Below, in pieces: positions 16,077-24,505 of a stretch of DNA of 64,000 nucleotides (positions within the stretch are counted from its first letter, which is position 1; each line of letters opens with the position of its first letter). A program made the position numbers and the translations under genes. The notes beneath the pieces are model-generated. The model made no database searches and was not told the origin of the DNA. It saw nothing but the letters and a program-made list of their open reading frames with translations. Location: NCBI GenBank assembly GCA_017441585.1, contig JAFRWW010000065.1:1-64000 (forward strand), in the 5' to 3' direction. The DNA is from Lachnospiraceae bacterium. Its GTDB lineage: Bacteria > Bacillota > Clostridia > Lachnospirales > Lachnospiraceae.

Positions 16077-17025
16077 CTGATCCTCCCATGCTGCCCATAT
16101 AATCATCTGTGCCCGTCGCATTTCTTAAGTCTGCAGCACTATCATCTTGTGGCGCTGCGCCGGGAGCATTCTGATGTACTGCACCACTTCCATTCTGAGG
16201 CATTACTCCTCTGTCATTCTGAGGCGCAGCCGAAGAATCTTTCCACGCCGGTCCCTGTTCAAAGCCTGTCCCATTACTTTGCTGCTGCCTGTAAGGAAGA
16301 GTGATCTCCCTGTAGAAGTTAGCCATCAGCAGTCTTATATACATGGAAAAGAACATAATGAACATAAAATATACCGCATAAAATACCAAAAACATGATAT
16401 AAAACGAGATCATGGAAGACGCAAGCACACTCCCCATGGAAATCTGCTCGTCACCCGATGTGCCCGTTGAGGCGGCACCGGCGGAGGCTATAAACGGTAT
16501 AAAACAAAGCACGGAAAAACCGCCCACGATCAGAAAAGCCACCACCCATACTATGAACATGGGAACGATCAGCACTTTAAACAGCTTCGCCTTATTCCCT
16601 TCCATAAGAGCCATTGATTCCTTTATGCAATCGTCAGCCGGCAAACCGGGATTATCCCTCATGATGAACATGGACATGGAATAAGAGAACCACTTTACGA
16701 TTCCGGGTATGACAAAGAGCATGGACCAGAGCATGATATACAGCGACTGTAAAAAGCACAGACCCGTGGCAGGCATGATCCTGTCAAAATGTTTAAAGAT
16801 ATCCGACACCTGTACCTTTTTTTCATAGGCGGCATCCAGAAACATACCGGTAAGGCCCAGATTCAGGGCGCAGGCCACAAAATAATAAGCTACAAAGCCT
16901 GCTAAGGGGATCGAATTCATGGCACCTGCCAAAATAGATACCAGCAGTATGCTCACAAAAAACGGAACTATATTTCTTTTAAGCTGTCTGAACGCATCAG
17001 AATAAATGCCTGAACCCACGTCCAT
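16063..17025 (-). CDS. DUF975-like integral membrane protein with octapeptide-repeat tail
   Basis: About 320 residues. The first 250 carry five or six hydrophobic segments with DUF975-like features (DAFRQLKRNIVPFF, FVIPGIVKWFSYSM, IKESMALMEGNKAKLFK). The function of the family is unknown. The tail has four 8-residue units: PQNDRGVM, PQNGSGAV, HQNAPGAA, PQDDSAAD. The DNA entering this tail matches the short palindromic repeat seen between other genes, so the tail may have arisen by in-frame insertion and amplification. The start is uncertain: the ATG at 17025 has GGAGG only one base away, and a GTG two codons later (17019) has better spacing; the frame is open to 17052. Confidence 0.75.
   Translation of the reverse strand: MDVGSGIYSDAFRQLKRNIVPFFVSILLVSILAGAMNSIPLAGFVAYYFVACALNLGLTGMFLDAAYEKKVQVSDIFKHFDRIMPATGLCFLQSLYIMLWSMLFVIPGIVKWFSYSMSMFIMRDNPGLPADDCIKESMALMEGNKAKLFKVLIVPMFIVWVVAFLIVGGFSVLCFIPFIASAGAASTGTSGDEQISMGSVLASSMISFYIMFLVFYAVYFMFIMFFSMYIRLLMANFYREITLPYRQQQSNGTGFEQGPAWKDSSAAPQNDRGVMPQNGSGAVHQNAPGAAPQDDSAADLRNATGTDDYMGSMGGSDGIY
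16211..16242. repeat. Short palindromic repeat, copy B, inside a coding region
   Basis: Read on the minus strand it is GATTCTTCGGCTGCGCCTCA followed by GAATGACAG, the same frame as the intergenic copies and best matched by copy A (9157) in having the widened centre. Here it is translated in frame as DSSAAPQNDR within the DUF975 protein. Three decaying 24-base units (CAGAATG / CAAGATG) follow toward the 3' end of the gene. Confidence 0.65.
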
Positions 17026-17116
17026 TCCTCCAATCTGACAATACATTGGCACGGTCCGCTCTTAGAACAGACCCTGCCACCTCTTACGACACAACGCTGT
17101 ATTCTACCACAAAACC

Positions 17117-18430
17117 TTACTCCAATGCAAATTTTTCCTTATCATGCACAGTAATATCATCCCCCAGCTGTATCTCCATCATTTTAAGCTCACTGTCCGC
17201 AAAAACAGTATGCCGGCAGCCCGCCTGCATGGTAACCACATCGCCGGCCTTCACCTGCTGTTCCATACCGTCCACCACGGTGCGTCCCGTACCGGACAAA
17301 ACCACCCATACTTCGTCACGGTTCTTATGACTGTGATAATTCATGGAATGCCCCGGGTTCAGAGTAACCTTTATGGTCATGCTGCGAGGCTCCACATCCA
17401 GGACTCTGAAAGAACCCCAGGATTTTTCCGCATACATGATCTGAGTCACTATGTCATCCACATAGGGCTTTATATAACTGGACTGCTCCTTATCCGAAAC
17501 CAATATACCATCGGCGCTGGCGGATATGATCACATCATGAAGTCCCATGGCCAGGACAGGCACATCCAGTTCATTTAAGATATGCACATTCTCGCACTTA
17601 TCGTTCATGATACCGTTGCCTATGCACTTTTCCTCCATGGCCTCGGTCAGGGTATTCCAGGTACCCATATCCTTCCACTGACCCGCAAAGCGCATAACCT
17701 GGATCTTATCTTCCTTTTCCACCACCGCATAGTCAAAGGATATCTTTTCAAGGGTCTCATATTTATTGAACAGATCCTGATAATCGGTGAAATCTATGAG
17801 CTCATGTGCCTTATCCATGAGATATTTAAGCTTATAGGCAAAGACGCCTCCGTTCCACAGTGCCCCCCGCTCTATATACTGGGCGGCCAGAAGTGCATCG
17901 GGCTTTTCCTTAAAGGAAGACACCTTGCTCACATTGTCCTTGCTTTCGGGCACTATATAACCGAACTTTTCGCTGGGATAGGTAGGTTCTATACCCATGA
18001 GCACCAGATTAGCCTCCCCCTTGTCAGCCTGTAACGAAAGCTGGTGGAGAGCGTCGAAATAATCCTTTTCAACATAGGGGTCCACGGGGCATACCACCAC
18101 CGATTCATTTTCATCCACGCCCTGCACATCCTTAAGATAAGCGGATGCAAGGGCTATAGCCGGAAAGGTATCCCTGCGGCAGGGCTCTACCGAGATTCCC
18201 ACATCCTCACCCAGTTGGTTATGAATAGCCGACACCTGTGTCTTTGATGTGGCTATGGTAACCCTGGCATCGGGATCGGTATTCTTTATCTGACGATAAA
18301 CTCTCTGGACCATGGACTCATAGTCCCCGTCTTCTTTTTTAAATATCTTGATAAACTGCTTTGACCTTACATCATTTGAAAGAGGCCACAGACGCTTTCC
18401 CGAACCGCCTGACAGTAATACTATGTTCAT
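17117..18430 (-). CDS. manC: Mannose-1-phosphate guanylyltransferase with C-terminal cupin domain
   Basis: 437 residues. The N-terminal nucleotidyltransferase has LLSGGSGKRLWPLSNDVRSK, the FKEKPD motif and a conserved VVCPVDPYVE. The C-terminal cupin (about 335-430) carries NYHSHKNRDEVWVVLSGTG. The enzyme makes GDP-mannose from mannose-1-phosphate and GTP. ManC/AlgA-type enzymes can also have isomerase activity in the cupin part, but a separate manA lies 3.2 kb upstream, so guanylyltransferase alone is likely. AGGAGG lies 6 bases before the ATG. It probably supplies the neighbouring glycosyltransferases. Confidence 0.92.
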   Translation of the reverse strand: MNIVLLSGGSGKRLWPLSNDVRSKQFIKIFKKEDGDYESMVQRVYRQIKNTDPDARVTIATSKTQVSAIHNQLGEDVGISVEPCRRDTFPAIALASAYLKDVQGVDENESVVVCPVDPYVEKDYFDALHQLSLQADKGEANLVLMGIEPTYPSEKFGYIVPESKDNVSKVSSFKEKPDALLAAQYIERGALWNGGVFAYKLKYLMDKAHELIDFTDYQDLFNKYETLEKISFDYAVVEKEDKIQVMRFAGQWKDMGTWNTLTEAMEEKCIGNGIMNDKCENVHILNELDVPVLAMGLHDVIISASADGILVSDKEQSSYIKPYVDDIVTQIMYAEKSWGSFRVLDVEPRSMTIKVTLNPGHSMNYHSHKNRDEVWVVLSGTGRTVVDGMEQQVKAGDVVTMQAGCRHTVFADSELKMMEIQLGDDITVHDKEKFALE

Positions 18431-18482
18431 TTATATCCTCCTCTATAAACCATGGTTTATATCTGACATGATCCGGTCGGAT

Positions 18483-18507
18483 GCCATTACCGCAAGCGGT
18501 AATTGGC
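18483..18507. other. Strong hairpin between the MoxR ATPase gene and manC
   Basis: GCCATTACCGC and GCGGTAATTGGC form an almost perfect 11-bp stem with a 2-base AA loop; one base is bulged. Neither strand has a U-tract, so it is not a standard terminator. A second palindrome, ATAAACCATGGTTTAT, lies nearer the manC start (18444-18459). Confidence 0.5.
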
Positions 18508-18510
18508 TCC

Positions 18511-20073
18511 TTAAAGCCCGATTATATCATCAAACTCCATGTAGTTATTTTCAGGTGCCCTGCCCTTTAACTTATCCGGTATATCATCAAACAGGGATGC
18601 TATGTCGGCGGTCATCTCACCCTCAGACTTCTCGATCACATGATCACCCTTGAAGCGCTCGAATTCCTCGCTTCCGAATCTTGAAATGAATCTGCGGGTA
18701 TAAGGATTGGCCGTCAGTCTGGTCACGAGCACTTCCATCTCAGTTCCTTCACCGAAGGCTGTCTCCGTAAACTTGAACAGGTTGGCCAGCTCTTTCTTTG
18801 TAACCTCAGTGCCCTCTTTGAGCTGCTTAACCATCTCGTCAAACTCTTTCTTTACCACTTCATATCCGGAACCGCGCTTCTCCACGAACACATCCTTAAG
18901 ATGCTTTATAACGATTATGACATGGCGCTTCTTGCCTTCCTCGTCCTTTGTAAGAGCCAGCGCCTTCTTCTTGGAAGCTATGGCTCTCTCCAGTGATTCC
19001 ACTCTGCTGTCCAAAAATCCCGGTACACGCTCACGATCGGGGATCGCAGCCACCTTAAGAAGCGATGCGGTCTCTGCCAAATAATCTGTCTTGACCATGC
19101 ACAGTTTGACATCGTGGATAACCCTGTCCGAGAGCATGGAGATAAGTGAAAGCTTCTCGTCGGCAGGCGCAACGGATGCCTTCTGTACATACTCTTCGGA
19201 AGCCGTGCCGTCAAGGATATCACTCACGAGATACTCTGTCTTATACTTATTGTAAAGCTCATAATAAGCAGTAAATTCCCTTACTATCGCCTTATTATGA
19301 ATATACTGGCTCACCAGGTTCTCATCCACCGTATAACCCTTCTTCTCATAGAGGATCAGCATCTCGGACAGATCCTCCCAGCCTCTGGCTGTGACAAAGG
19401 TACGGCCGTCCGGCGTATTCTCCACTTTATAGAAGAAATCACGGTTGATATCCAAAAAGTCAATGATGGTGGGATGCAAAGCGCTTGTCATTGCGTACTG
19501 CTTAAAGGTATTGAAATCGGGCTCCACGGAAATGACCTTGAGACGGTCCATTACAGCCACGTCAAACTCTCTTACGGACTTATTGAACTCAGGCGGGTTA
19601 CCTGCGGTGACTATGATCCAGCCGTCAGGTACGGCGTGACGTCCGAAAACCTTATACTGCAAAAACTGCAGCATGGAAGGAGCCAGGGTCTCGGATACGC
19701 AGTTGATCTCGTCGAGGAAAAGAATACCCTCAGGTATACCGCTCTGCTTCATGGTCTCATACACGGACACTATGATCTCACTCATGGTATACTCGGTCAC
19801 ATCAGTCTCTATTCCGTCAAAGATCTCACGGCGGATCATAGGAAGACCTATCGCCGACTGACGGGTATGATGGGTCATGGAATAGGAAACCAGCGCTATG
19901 CCCAGCTCGGCAGCTATCTGCTCCATGATAGCCGTCTTACCTACACCGGGAGCTCCCAGCAAAAATACGGGACGCTGGCGCGATACCGGTATCACATAAT
20001 CTCCCGTCTCATCCTTTTCCAGATACAGGCCAACCGTCTGCTTGATAAATTCCTTTGCCTGATTAATATTCAT
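18511..20073 (-). CDS. MoxR-type AAA+ ATPase
   Basis: 520 residues. The AAA+ core is in the first 230: Walker A GAPGVGKTAIMEQ, Walker B GILFLDEINCVSE, sensor 1 WIIVTAGNPPEFN and an arginine-finger region VAVMDRLKVI. The remaining 290 residues are helical and highly charged, with no recognised fold. MoxR ATPases act as chaperones with a VWA-domain partner, usually encoded next door; here the VWA-like gene starts immediately upstream on the same strand, 62 bases away. Its ribosome site is weak. The substrate is unknown. Confidence 0.85.
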   Translation of the reverse strand: MNINQAKEFIKQTVGLYLEKDETGDYVIPVSRQRPVFLLGAPGVGKTAIMEQIAAELGIALVSYSMTHHTRQSAIGLPMIRREIFDGIETDVTEYTMSEIIVSVYETMKQSGIPEGILFLDEINCVSETLAPSMLQFLQYKVFGRHAVPDGWIIVTAGNPPEFNKSVREFDVAVMDRLKVISVEPDFNTFKQYAMTSALHPTIIDFLDINRDFFYKVENTPDGRTFVTARGWEDLSEMLILYEKKGYTVDENLVSQYIHNKAIVREFTAYYELYNKYKTEYLVSDILDGTASEEYVQKASVAPADEKLSLISMLSDRVIHDVKLCMVKTDYLAETASLLKVAAIPDRERVPGFLDSRVESLERAIASKKKALALTKDEEGKKRHVIIVIKHLKDVFVEKRGSGYEVVKKEFDEMVKQLKEGTEVTKKELANLFKFTETAFGEGTEMEVLVTRLTANPYTRRFISRFGSEEFERFKGDHVIEKSEGEMTADIASLFDDIPDKLKGRAPENNYMEFDDIIGL

Positions 20074-20135
20074 AACTTCACAACTCTATGGCAAAAATGC
20101 CACTCCTTTCCCCAATATTTTTATTAAAATGAATC

Positions 20136-21494
20136 TTAAAATGAATTCTCATCCAGTTCTATAGGCGTCGCCCACCAGGGCACTGTGGGAATCTTCGGGA
20201 TCCCCGGAATATAAGCAAATATGCACTCATACTCAGGATTCTTACCGGGGAATTCTCCGTATCTGTCCGTAAAATAGATCATTCCGCGAAAATCATTAAA
20301 CACCCTCTCCCTCAAAAGCTTATCCACATACACATAGGCGGATTTATAATCTCCCCCGGGACTCTCATTTATACTGAAATCCTTTAAAAACTCACCAAGC
20401 TCTGTTTCATTGCGGACAAGACAATAGCCAATCTCTTCTCCATCGCATCTTAAGATATGGAAATATATCTCCCGGGCAAAGCTGTCCAGATACTTTATCA
20501 TCTCATAGGTTTTTTTCAAAAAAACGTGCACGGCCTCAGCCGGACAGGTTTTGGACACATCCAGTGTTATCACATAATCCCTGACAGCCCTTTCCTTGGT
20601 GAGCTCCAGCGGCTCGATAAAGGGCATGCCATCATAGGTCGTCAGACCGAAGGTATAATATACATAATCAAACTCGTCTCCCGACACCACTATACTGTCG
20701 TTATCCAGACAGAATCTTTCCAACAGTTTTTTGTAGTCATACCTCTGCTTCGTGGCCTCTTCCAGATTCTTGAGAAGGCTTTCGGCGTGTCCGATGGTCT
20801 TGGCAAAGACCTTAAGCTCGATCTTTATCCTCTCGGTGATCCTTTTCCATTCCTCATGGTCCACATCCAGATTCTGTGGATTCTTCCAAAAGCTGTGATC
20901 ATCGCGGCAAAAAAGCCTGGAATACTCACTCATCTTACCCATGGACGGCGGATTCGCCAGGAAATAACGATAAAGCTTCTCAGCAGTCATATCAATGGGA
21001 GTATCCTTAAGCTCCTGGGTATAATACCTGATCTCATCATCAATACGCAGGGTAAAACCGGGTATGGAAAGCTCCGTGATCAGATTCTCCACCGTGATAT
21101 CACAGGCCAGATCCCAGTATACATCATTCACCCTGTCAGCCTTAAGCGGATGCGCAAATATGGCATGGGCAAGGGAATGAAGGAGCGATCTCACAGGATA
21201 ATTATCATCTGCCACACACTTCCTTAAAAGGACAGTAGGCTCATAATAAAAATCATCGCCGTCCATGGCCGTTGAATCTATCCCGCGCTTTGAGTACATG
21301 TTGATCCGATCCAGAGGCTCCTTCATGAATCTCATATTCTCAATGATAGCCTCGGCGCCGCTTTTTAAAAGCTGCTCCGCATACTCTTCCGTCTTGGATC
21401 TTTGAGGCTGCTCGCTCACAGGCTCCGGCGTACCGTATTCACCCGCTCCGGTTTCTTCAGTTTTAACATCTTGTGTATCTGAATAATAATCCAT
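20136..21494 (-). CDS. DUF2201-like putative metallopeptidase/VWA-like protein, degenerate motifs
   Basis: 452 residues from the ATG at 21494, which has AAGG 8 bases upstream; a TTG at 21500 is the alternative. The N-terminal half resembles the metallopeptidase-like domain that accompanies MoxR ATPases (LLHSLAHAIFAHP, VYWDLACDITVENLI), but the expected HExxH reads HSLAH, so the catalytic Glu is absent. The C-terminal half is VWA-like (YVITLDVSKTC, IYFTDRYGEFP), with DVSKT in place of the canonical DxSxS MIDAS. Protease activity is therefore doubtful; a scaffold role with the adjacent ATPase is likelier. Confidence 0.7.
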   Translation of the reverse strand: MDYYSDTQDVKTEETGAGEYGTPEPVSEQPQRSKTEEYAEQLLKSGAEAIIENMRFMKEPLDRINMYSKRGIDSTAMDGDDFYYEPTVLLRKCVADDNYPVRSLLHSLAHAIFAHPLKADRVNDVYWDLACDITVENLITELSIPGFTLRIDDEIRYYTQELKDTPIDMTAEKLYRYFLANPPSMGKMSEYSRLFCRDDHSFWKNPQNLDVDHEEWKRITERIKIELKVFAKTIGHAESLLKNLEEATKQRYDYKKLLERFCLDNDSIVVSGDEFDYVYYTFGLTTYDGMPFIEPLELTKERAVRDYVITLDVSKTCPAEAVHVFLKKTYEMIKYLDSFAREIYFHILRCDGEEIGYCLVRNETELGEFLKDFSINESPGGDYKSAYVYVDKLLRERVFNDFRGMIYFTDRYGEFPGKNPEYECIFAYIPGIPKIPTVPWWATPIELDENSF

Positions 21495-21601
21495 TTCCAA
21501 TACCTTACCTTCTAAAGGTATATGTTTTCATGTATACCCCTGTCACCCCGACATCAAATTTCATTATATCAAAAAACGGCGGTTTCCTCAACCACCGTTT
21601 A

Positions 21602-22606
21602 TCATCCGATAATGTCCAAAAACTGGGCTTTTCCGTGCAGATGGCACAGAGGTGTTGATGCCGGTACAAAGAAGCAGTCACCTTTGAAAAAGTTCACACT
21701 CTCCCCCATGCAGCTGATACTTCCGCAGCCGTCGATGCACAAAAGCACCCTGTAGGTGTGGGGATTGGCCTCATAGCAGGCCATGCTCTTACAGCGCTCC
21801 GTGTTAATAAGCATCCTGTATACTTCAAAATACCGGCAGCGACCCAAAAGTTCCCTGGCCATACCCATTGAGTATTTCAAAACTCTCATGGGCTGTTTGG
21901 GGCTGCCCGCCACGTTGAGGTCCGCCACCTGGGCCGCCTTGTCTATATGAAGAGGGCGCTTATTACCGTTTTTATCTATGCGGTCATAATCATATAACCT
22001 GTAGGTCAGATCCGAGCTTTCCTGCACCTCGGCTATAATGGCACCGCCGCCTATGGCATGGATGGTGCCGGCAGAAATGTAAAACACATCATTTTTGCTG
22101 ATGGGAACTCTCTGAAGGTATCTTTCCATGGATCCGCTGACTGCGGATTCTTTAAGCTGTTCCTTCGTAATCTTTTCCTTAAGGCCATAGATCAGAGATG
22201 AATCCTCTCTGGCGTCGATCACATACCACATCTCAGTCTTGCCGCGCTGCCCGTTCTCATTTTTGTCTGCATACTCATCATCCGGATGCACCTGGACCGA
22301 CAGATCGTTTTCCGCATCGATCAACTTGACCAGGATGGGAAGTTCACCACCCACATGCTCTCTCACACCGAAAAATGAAGGATTCGCCTCAAGTATTTCA
22401 CGAAGCTTCATCCCGTCAAAACAGCCTCCTACTGCCCTGCACTCCCCTGCGGGATGGGTGGAGCATTCCCAGCTCTCCGCCAGTGGAGACATGGCTGTCT
22501 CCTTGGAAAAATCATCCTTGAGGCGCCTGCCGCCCCAGAGATAGTCCTTGAAGGCGGGTTTTAAGAGGATGGGCATATTCTTTTTTTCCGTAGTTTTGTT
22601 ACTCAT
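21602..22606 (-). CDS. manA: Mannose-6-phosphate isomerase, class I (Firmicutes type)
   Basis: 334 residues, usual for the short class I enzymes. It interconverts fructose-6-phosphate and mannose-6-phosphate and needs zinc. Signatures are KDYLWGGRRLKDDF, WECSTHPAGE, LSVQVHPDDEYA (zinc ligands) and GTIHAIGGGAIIAEVQ. The start is uncertain: the ATG at 22606 lacks a ribosome site, and a Met ten codons later (MPILLKPAF, 22576) matches the family start. A copy of the short palindromic repeat lies immediately before it. With manC it forms a GDP-mannose route. Confidence 0.94.
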   Translation of the reverse strand: MSNKTTEKKNMPILLKPAFKDYLWGGRRLKDDFSKETAMSPLAESWECSTHPAGECRAVGGCFDGMKLREILEANPSFFGVREHVGGELPILVKLIDAENDLSVQVHPDDEYADKNENGQRGKTEMWYVIDAREDSSLIYGLKEKITKEQLKESAVSGSMERYLQRVPISKNDVFYISAGTIHAIGGGAIIAEVQESSDLTYRLYDYDRIDKNGNKRPLHIDKAAQVADLNVAGSPKQPMRVLKYSMGMARELLGRCRYFEVYRMLINTERCKSMACYEANPHTYRVLLCIDGCGSISCMGESVNFFKGDCFFVPASTPLCHLHGKAQFLDIIG

Positions 22607-22611
22607 TGTTT

Positions 22612-22700
22612 AAGATCCTTCGCTGCGCTCAGGATGACACAGCATATTCACTCATGATAACACAGCACATTCACTCATGATGACACAGCATAATCATTCA
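22612..22700. repeat. Short palindromic repeat copy C with tandem decayed units
   Basis: AAGATCCTTCGCTGCGCTCA then GGATGACA at 22612-22639, followed by two further units of about 23-25 bases sharing ACTCATGAT(A/G)ACACAGCA. The run reaches close to the 3' end of the papain-like gene. A direct duplication with period about 23 bases (CGCCGCATTCC units, 22706-22750) overlaps that gene's last codons and stop. Confidence 0.6.
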
Positions 22701-22725
22701 GACAACGCCGCATTCCCGATCCCGG

Positions 22726-23439
22726 TCACGCCGCATTCCTTATCCCGATCACACAGACAGGCTTTGACTCATAATTATTATACGCCTTCACCGCATTTTC
22801 CAGATCATCATATCTGGCAGCCTTATGTCCGCCCTGTCCGTTATGGGGCACAAAACCGCCGGTGGGGTCCTTTGTCACACAAATGAAATGCATCCCGTTC
22901 TTTATCTGTTTCGCACTGTTGTACGCCACATAGATGAACGCCTCGAATGTATCCTGCACATCCTTGTATTTTTCGGCATTCAGATCACCTGCATAAAAAA
23001 GCTTTGAATCAAAGCCCAGGCTCTTCAGATACTTAAGTATCGCCTTGGGAGACGTCCCCATACAGCCGTTCAGCAAAAGTCCGGCTTTTTCAAAATTCTC
23101 AATGATGGATGAAAAAGCCACCCGGCTCTTTCCCGCGCCCAAGGACACGCAAGCATTGTAAATGGCCACTATGCCGCACAGATTCGCCCGTCCCGCTATG
23201 GAACCGTCCGCATGGATAAGAGCCTTTCCCACCGTATTCTTTGTGATGAAGTCAAAGGTCTTTTTGCCGTATTTAAAATCCGACAGTTCGCACTGATCCT
23301 CTATGAAGCGGCCCGAATGCCCCTTCACATAGCGTTTCCACATCTCATTATTCTCGGCTTTATGCAGGTCTATCTCAAAGGGACGCAGATTATTCCATAG
23401 ACCCAGAAGCCGCATTATGAATACTGTAAGATAATCCAT
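22726..23439 (-). CDS. Unknown protein with papain/C39-like Cys and His motifs
   Basis: 237 residues, no signal peptide; the N-terminal FIMRLLGLW is mildly hydrophobic. I do not recognise a named family. A Cys in GRANLCGIVAIYNACVSL, at the head of a helix, and a His in IKNGMHFICVTKD followed by GGFVPHNG fit the order Cys-His of papain-like and C39-like folds, so a cysteine peptidase or transglutaminase-like fold is a reasonable guess. The start sits one base after the stop of the glycosyltransferase gene with AGGA 6 bases upstream, implying translational coupling to the glycan genes. Confidence 0.6.
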   Translation of the reverse strand: MDYLTVFIMRLLGLWNNLRPFEIDLHKAENNEMWKRYVKGHSGRFIEDQCELSDFKYGKKTFDFITKNTVGKALIHADGSIAGRANLCGIVAIYNACVSLGAGKSRVAFSSIIENFEKAGLLLNGCMGTSPKAILKYLKSLGFDSKLFYAGDLNAEKYKDVQDTFEAFIYVAYNSAKQIKNGMHFICVTKDPTGGFVPHNGQGGHKAARYDDLENAVKAYNNYESKPVCVIGIRNAA

Positions 23440-23440
23440 T

Positions 23441-24328
23441 TTACTTCCTGTACTTTATGAACCATGCAAAAAATAAAGGTGTTTTTTTCAATATGTAAAG
23501 CGGATATATGGACAGGGCCTGACCATACTTTTTAAAAGCTGCTTTTTTATCCTGCATCTGGATGCAGCGCTTTGACTGTATCAGCAAAAGGTGCGCATGA
23601 GCCCTGGGATGTCCTTTCAGAAAATCAAAATTCTTTTCAATGAGCTTCTGGTTGCTGGCCAGTTTGTTCTGGGGGTGCTTTGTTATGCTGTCCCCCTCAT
23701 GTACATGCCAGATCGTAAGGCACTCATGCAGAATCTTTATCCTGTATTTTTCGGCAATGCGGCACCAAAGCTCCAGATCCTGAGCCGAAAGCATATCCTC
23801 ATCGAACATCCCGCACATATCAAAACACTCTTTTTTGATAAGGGGATTGGACGCACCGATGTGATTGCCGCAGAGCATGCCGTACCTTATATCGTCCTCA
23901 TCATATTTAAGCAACACGCTCTTTATCTTATCGCTCTCATCATCCTTTTTATAAAAGTCTGAAACCACCATACCGGCGTCAGAATCCTTAAGCGCATCAT
24001 GCATTTTTAAAAGCTTGTCGGAGCAAAACTCATCGTCGTCATCCAGAAAGGCGATATATTTACCGCGGGCCTTCGTGATACCCGTATTTCTGGCGCCGCA
24101 GGCTCCTTTCTTTCTCTCATTGGTGCAGTAAGAGACACGGTCGTCAGAAAAACTCTCCACGGTATCCCTGACTGCCATTATCGCCCTTTGTGAGGGGACA
24201 TTATCATCCACCACAATGAGTTCAATATCCTCAAAACTCTGCAAAAGAACGCTTTTTACGGCGCGTCTTAACATATCGGGTTTTCTTTTATATGTGGTTA
24301 TTATTACGGAAATTTCAGGATTACTCAT
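23441..24328 (-). CDS. Family 2 glycosyltransferase
   Basis: 295 residues. The GT-A fold starts with EISVIITTYKRKPDMLRRA, has VVDDNVPSQRA, the GARNTGITKARGKYIAFLDDDDEF segment split over the donor site (DDDD supplies the metal ligands) and LWCRIAEKYRIKIL. It should move a sugar from a nucleotide donor to a lipid- or polysaccharide-linked acceptor. No membrane helices are evident apart from an aromatic C-terminus. A MITE copy lies directly upstream. The papain-like gene follows in a coupled arrangement. Confidence 0.88.
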   Translation of the reverse strand: MSNPEISVIITTYKRKPDMLRRAVKSVLLQSFEDIELIVVDDNVPSQRAIMAVRDTVESFSDDRVSYCTNERKKGACGARNTGITKARGKYIAFLDDDDEFCSDKLLKMHDALKDSDAGMVVSDFYKKDDESDKIKSVLLKYDEDDIRYGMLCGNHIGASNPLIKKECFDMCGMFDEDMLSAQDLELWCRIAEKYRIKILHECLTIWHVHEGDSITKHPQNKLASNQKLIEKNFDFLKGHPRAHAHLLLIQSKRCIQMQDKKAAFKKYGQALSIYPLYILKKTPLFFAWFIKYRK

Positions 24329-24360
24329 TTTCTTATCTCTTTCTGTGATTCGCTATCGCA

Positions 24361-24490
24361 ATGTCATTAACTTAACCCCAACCTTTGCCTGCAACGGCGG
24401 CAGACTTTTTCGCTCAGACAGAAAATCAACTCGCTCCAAAGTCTGCCTGCCTGCGCGGGATGTACTTAACATGACTTAAGTTAATGCCAT
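24361..24490. mobile_element. MITE-like element, copy 2 (130 bp)
   Basis: Same structure and orientation as copies 1 and 3. The right end reads TTAAGTTAATGCCAT with one substitution, and the interior keeps GGCAGACTTT / AAAGTCTGCC. It separates the GT2 gene from the GT4 gene. It may interrupt what was a continuous glycosyltransferase operon. Confidence 0.75.
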
Positions 24491-24505
24491 TGGGTACTAT
24501 CGTTT

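Noticed and set aside
18483..18507. Intrinsic terminator between the MoxR gene and manC
   Set aside because: The stem is strong but neither strand has a following T-run.
19297..21227. Long plus-strand frames opposite the MoxR and VWA-like genes
   Set aside because: Both are mirror frames of genes with clear Walker and VWA motifs; no starts with ribosome sites.
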